64,000 nt of DNA from Cylindrospermum sp. FACHB-282 (lineage in GTDB: Bacteria > Cyanobacteriota > Cyanobacteriia > Cyanobacteriales > Nostocaceae), in the NCBI RefSeq assembly GCF_014697195.1, contig NZ_JACJRJ010000009.1, positions 1-64,000 on the forward strand, given 5' to 3'. The notes under the pieces were generated by a model. That model was not told the DNA's origin. It did not search any database and saw only the letters and a list, made by a program, of their open reading frames with translations. A program made the position numbers and the translations under genes. How positions within the stretch are numbered: the stretch's first letter is position 1; every line of letters starts with the position of its first letter. Shown piece after piece: positions 63,054-64,000 of the stretch.

Positions 63054-64000
63054 TTAGGGTGCGAGGGCGTTACCGCGAATTAAGCTACCAATGGTTTTGG
63101 CAGTAATTTTTAGTTGGGTGATGGGATTAGCTGGAACCACAGTTTTATACAGATAGCTATCGAATGTTAGCTTTTGTACATCCATGTCGCCGCACATTTC
63201 TACAAAGGCTTCGCGGGTGGCGTCGGAACGATAAAAGACGCTTTGGAGAATGTCTAGCACTTTGTAGGTGAGTCCATATTTTTTATCCCAACGCTTCAGG
63301 TAAACTTTGAGGTCGCCTTCTGAGGGAATACGGGCGCCGCTGTTGGATGCTTCTACAATGGTTTCGGCACACATCCGCCCAGATTTAGCTGCAAAGTAGA
63401 TACCTTCACCAGAAGATTTGGTAACGTAACCAGCTGCATCTCCCACTAGAGCTATGCGACCGACAACGCGCCGGGGGCGGGGATGTTCGGGGATGGGGTG
63501 AGCTTCTACTTTGATAATTTGACCGCCTGCGAGTTTTTCAGAGGCACGGGCGCGGATACCAGCTTGTAATTGTTTGATGCTGGCTTTGTTAACGTGCATT
63601 GTGCCAGTACCGACGGCTACGTGGTCATATTTGGGGAAAACCCAAGCGTAGAAGTCGGTGGAAACGTCATCGCCAACGTACATTTCGGCGAGGTCGTTGT
63701 AATAGTCCATTTTGTCTTGGGGTAGGCGAATGCGCTCTTGAAAAGCGATCGCATAATTGTAATCCCCAGCATCCATTTCTTTAGCAATGCGGGAATTAGC
63801 CCCATCTGCCCCAATTACTAAATCTACTTTCAGGGTTTTGGCAATCCCCTGGGCCCCACTTTCTGTGTGGTCTACGTAATGGATGGTGTAGGGGTCAGTA
63901 TTGTTGGTGGGTATATCGAGTTTATGAACGGTAGCATTTATTAAAATTGCACCTAGTTTTGCCGCCCGATCCCGCAGGAAACCATCTAGGACTTCCCGGC
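63054..64000 (-). CDS. chlP: Geranylgeranyl reductase ChlP (5' end outside the window)
   Basis: The frame is open from the window edge (first full codon at 63998) to 63054 and gives 314 residues, about three quarters of the usual 400. It shows LVIGADGANSRIAKEMDAGD, DFYAWVFPKYDHVAVGTG and LVGDAAGYVTKSSGEGIYFA, the FAD-binding and conserved blocks of ChlP. The enzyme reduces the geranylgeranyl chain to phytyl for chlorophyll a and tocopherol. The N-terminal FAD loop lies beyond the window. The 256-base gap to the Uma2 gene contains a GGCGAGACGCC repeat. Confidence 0.95.
   Translation of the reverse strand, partial: REVLDGFLRDRAAKLGAILINATVHKLDIPTNNTDPYTIHYVDHTESGAQGIAKTLKVDLVIGADGANSRIAKEMDAGDYNYAIAFQERIRLPQDKMDYYNDLAEMYVGDDVSTDFYAWVFPKYDHVAVGTGTMHVNKASIKQLQAGIRARASEKLAGGQIIKVEAHPIPEHPRPRRVVGRIALVGDAAGYVTKSSGEGIYFAAKSGRMCAETIVEASNSGARIPSEGDLKVYLKRWDKKYGLTYKVLDILQSVFYRSDATREAFVEMCGDMDVQKLTFDSYLYKTVVPANPITQLKITAKTIGSLIRGNALAP

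Overview
The window comes from a filamentous, heterocyst-forming cyanobacterium of the Nostoc/Anabaena type. The evidence is a complete heterocyst glycolipid (HGL) gene island with hetN and hetI, a cpcT phycobilin lyase gene, rpaA, chlP, many HIP1 octamers (GCGATCGC), and the short palindromic and tandem repeats typical of Nostocales chromosomes. I had no database access; names rest on recognised motifs, gene order and family knowledge.

Region 1 (1-6457) looks like the edge of an integrated element. A large primase-helicase-like gene faces a three-gene, 1-base-overlapping operon of virion- or fibre-like proteins ending in a collagen-repeat protein. The primase gene carries an in-frame copy of a repeat that also lies, inverted, just upstream. 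Region 2 (6647-9214) holds an NrdG-like radical SAM protein and an FecCD/FecE-type importer pair without a binding protein. Positions 9215-9971 hold repeat relics and a broken ORF.

Region 3 (9972-18934) is the most interesting part: a putative RiPP (ribosomally made, modified peptide) locus. It encodes a transposase-derived HTH protein overlapping a cyclic-nucleotide-domain/C39-peptidase ABC exporter, an HlyD adaptor, a parvulin-like protein, a 59-residue peptide with a textbook double-glycine leader, a HopA1-domain protein and an APH-like kinase. The kinase/HopA1 pair matches the dehydration machinery of class V lanthipeptides and thioamitides, yet the visible core peptide has no cysteine.

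Region 4 (19236-23504) contains a MITE, a small secreted protein, tRNA-Cys, a CpdA-like phosphoesterase with an unusual metal-site residue, cpcT and a TPR protein.

Region 5 (24297-51621) is the HGL island. On the minus strand are hglT, a GT2 glycosyltransferase, a DUF2141 protein, and hgdA, hgdC and hgdB. A 1.4-kb gap separates them from the plus-strand PUFA-synthase-like chain: hglE, a KR-DH protein, hglD, hglC, hglA and hglB, then hetN. hetI (phosphopantetheinyl transferase) and an alpha/beta hydrolase follow on the minus strand. Together these build the long-chain glycolipid aglycone, activate its carrier proteins, glycosylate it and export it to the heterocyst envelope. HetN here lacks the RGSGR inhibitor pentapeptide.

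Region 6 (51777-64000) holds rpaA, an acetoacetate-decarboxylase-like/FAD-oxidoreductase pair behind a perfect palindrome, a 1804-residue Ser/Thr kinase-AAA-GAF-histidine kinase hybrid, a Uma2 family protein and the 3' part of chlP.
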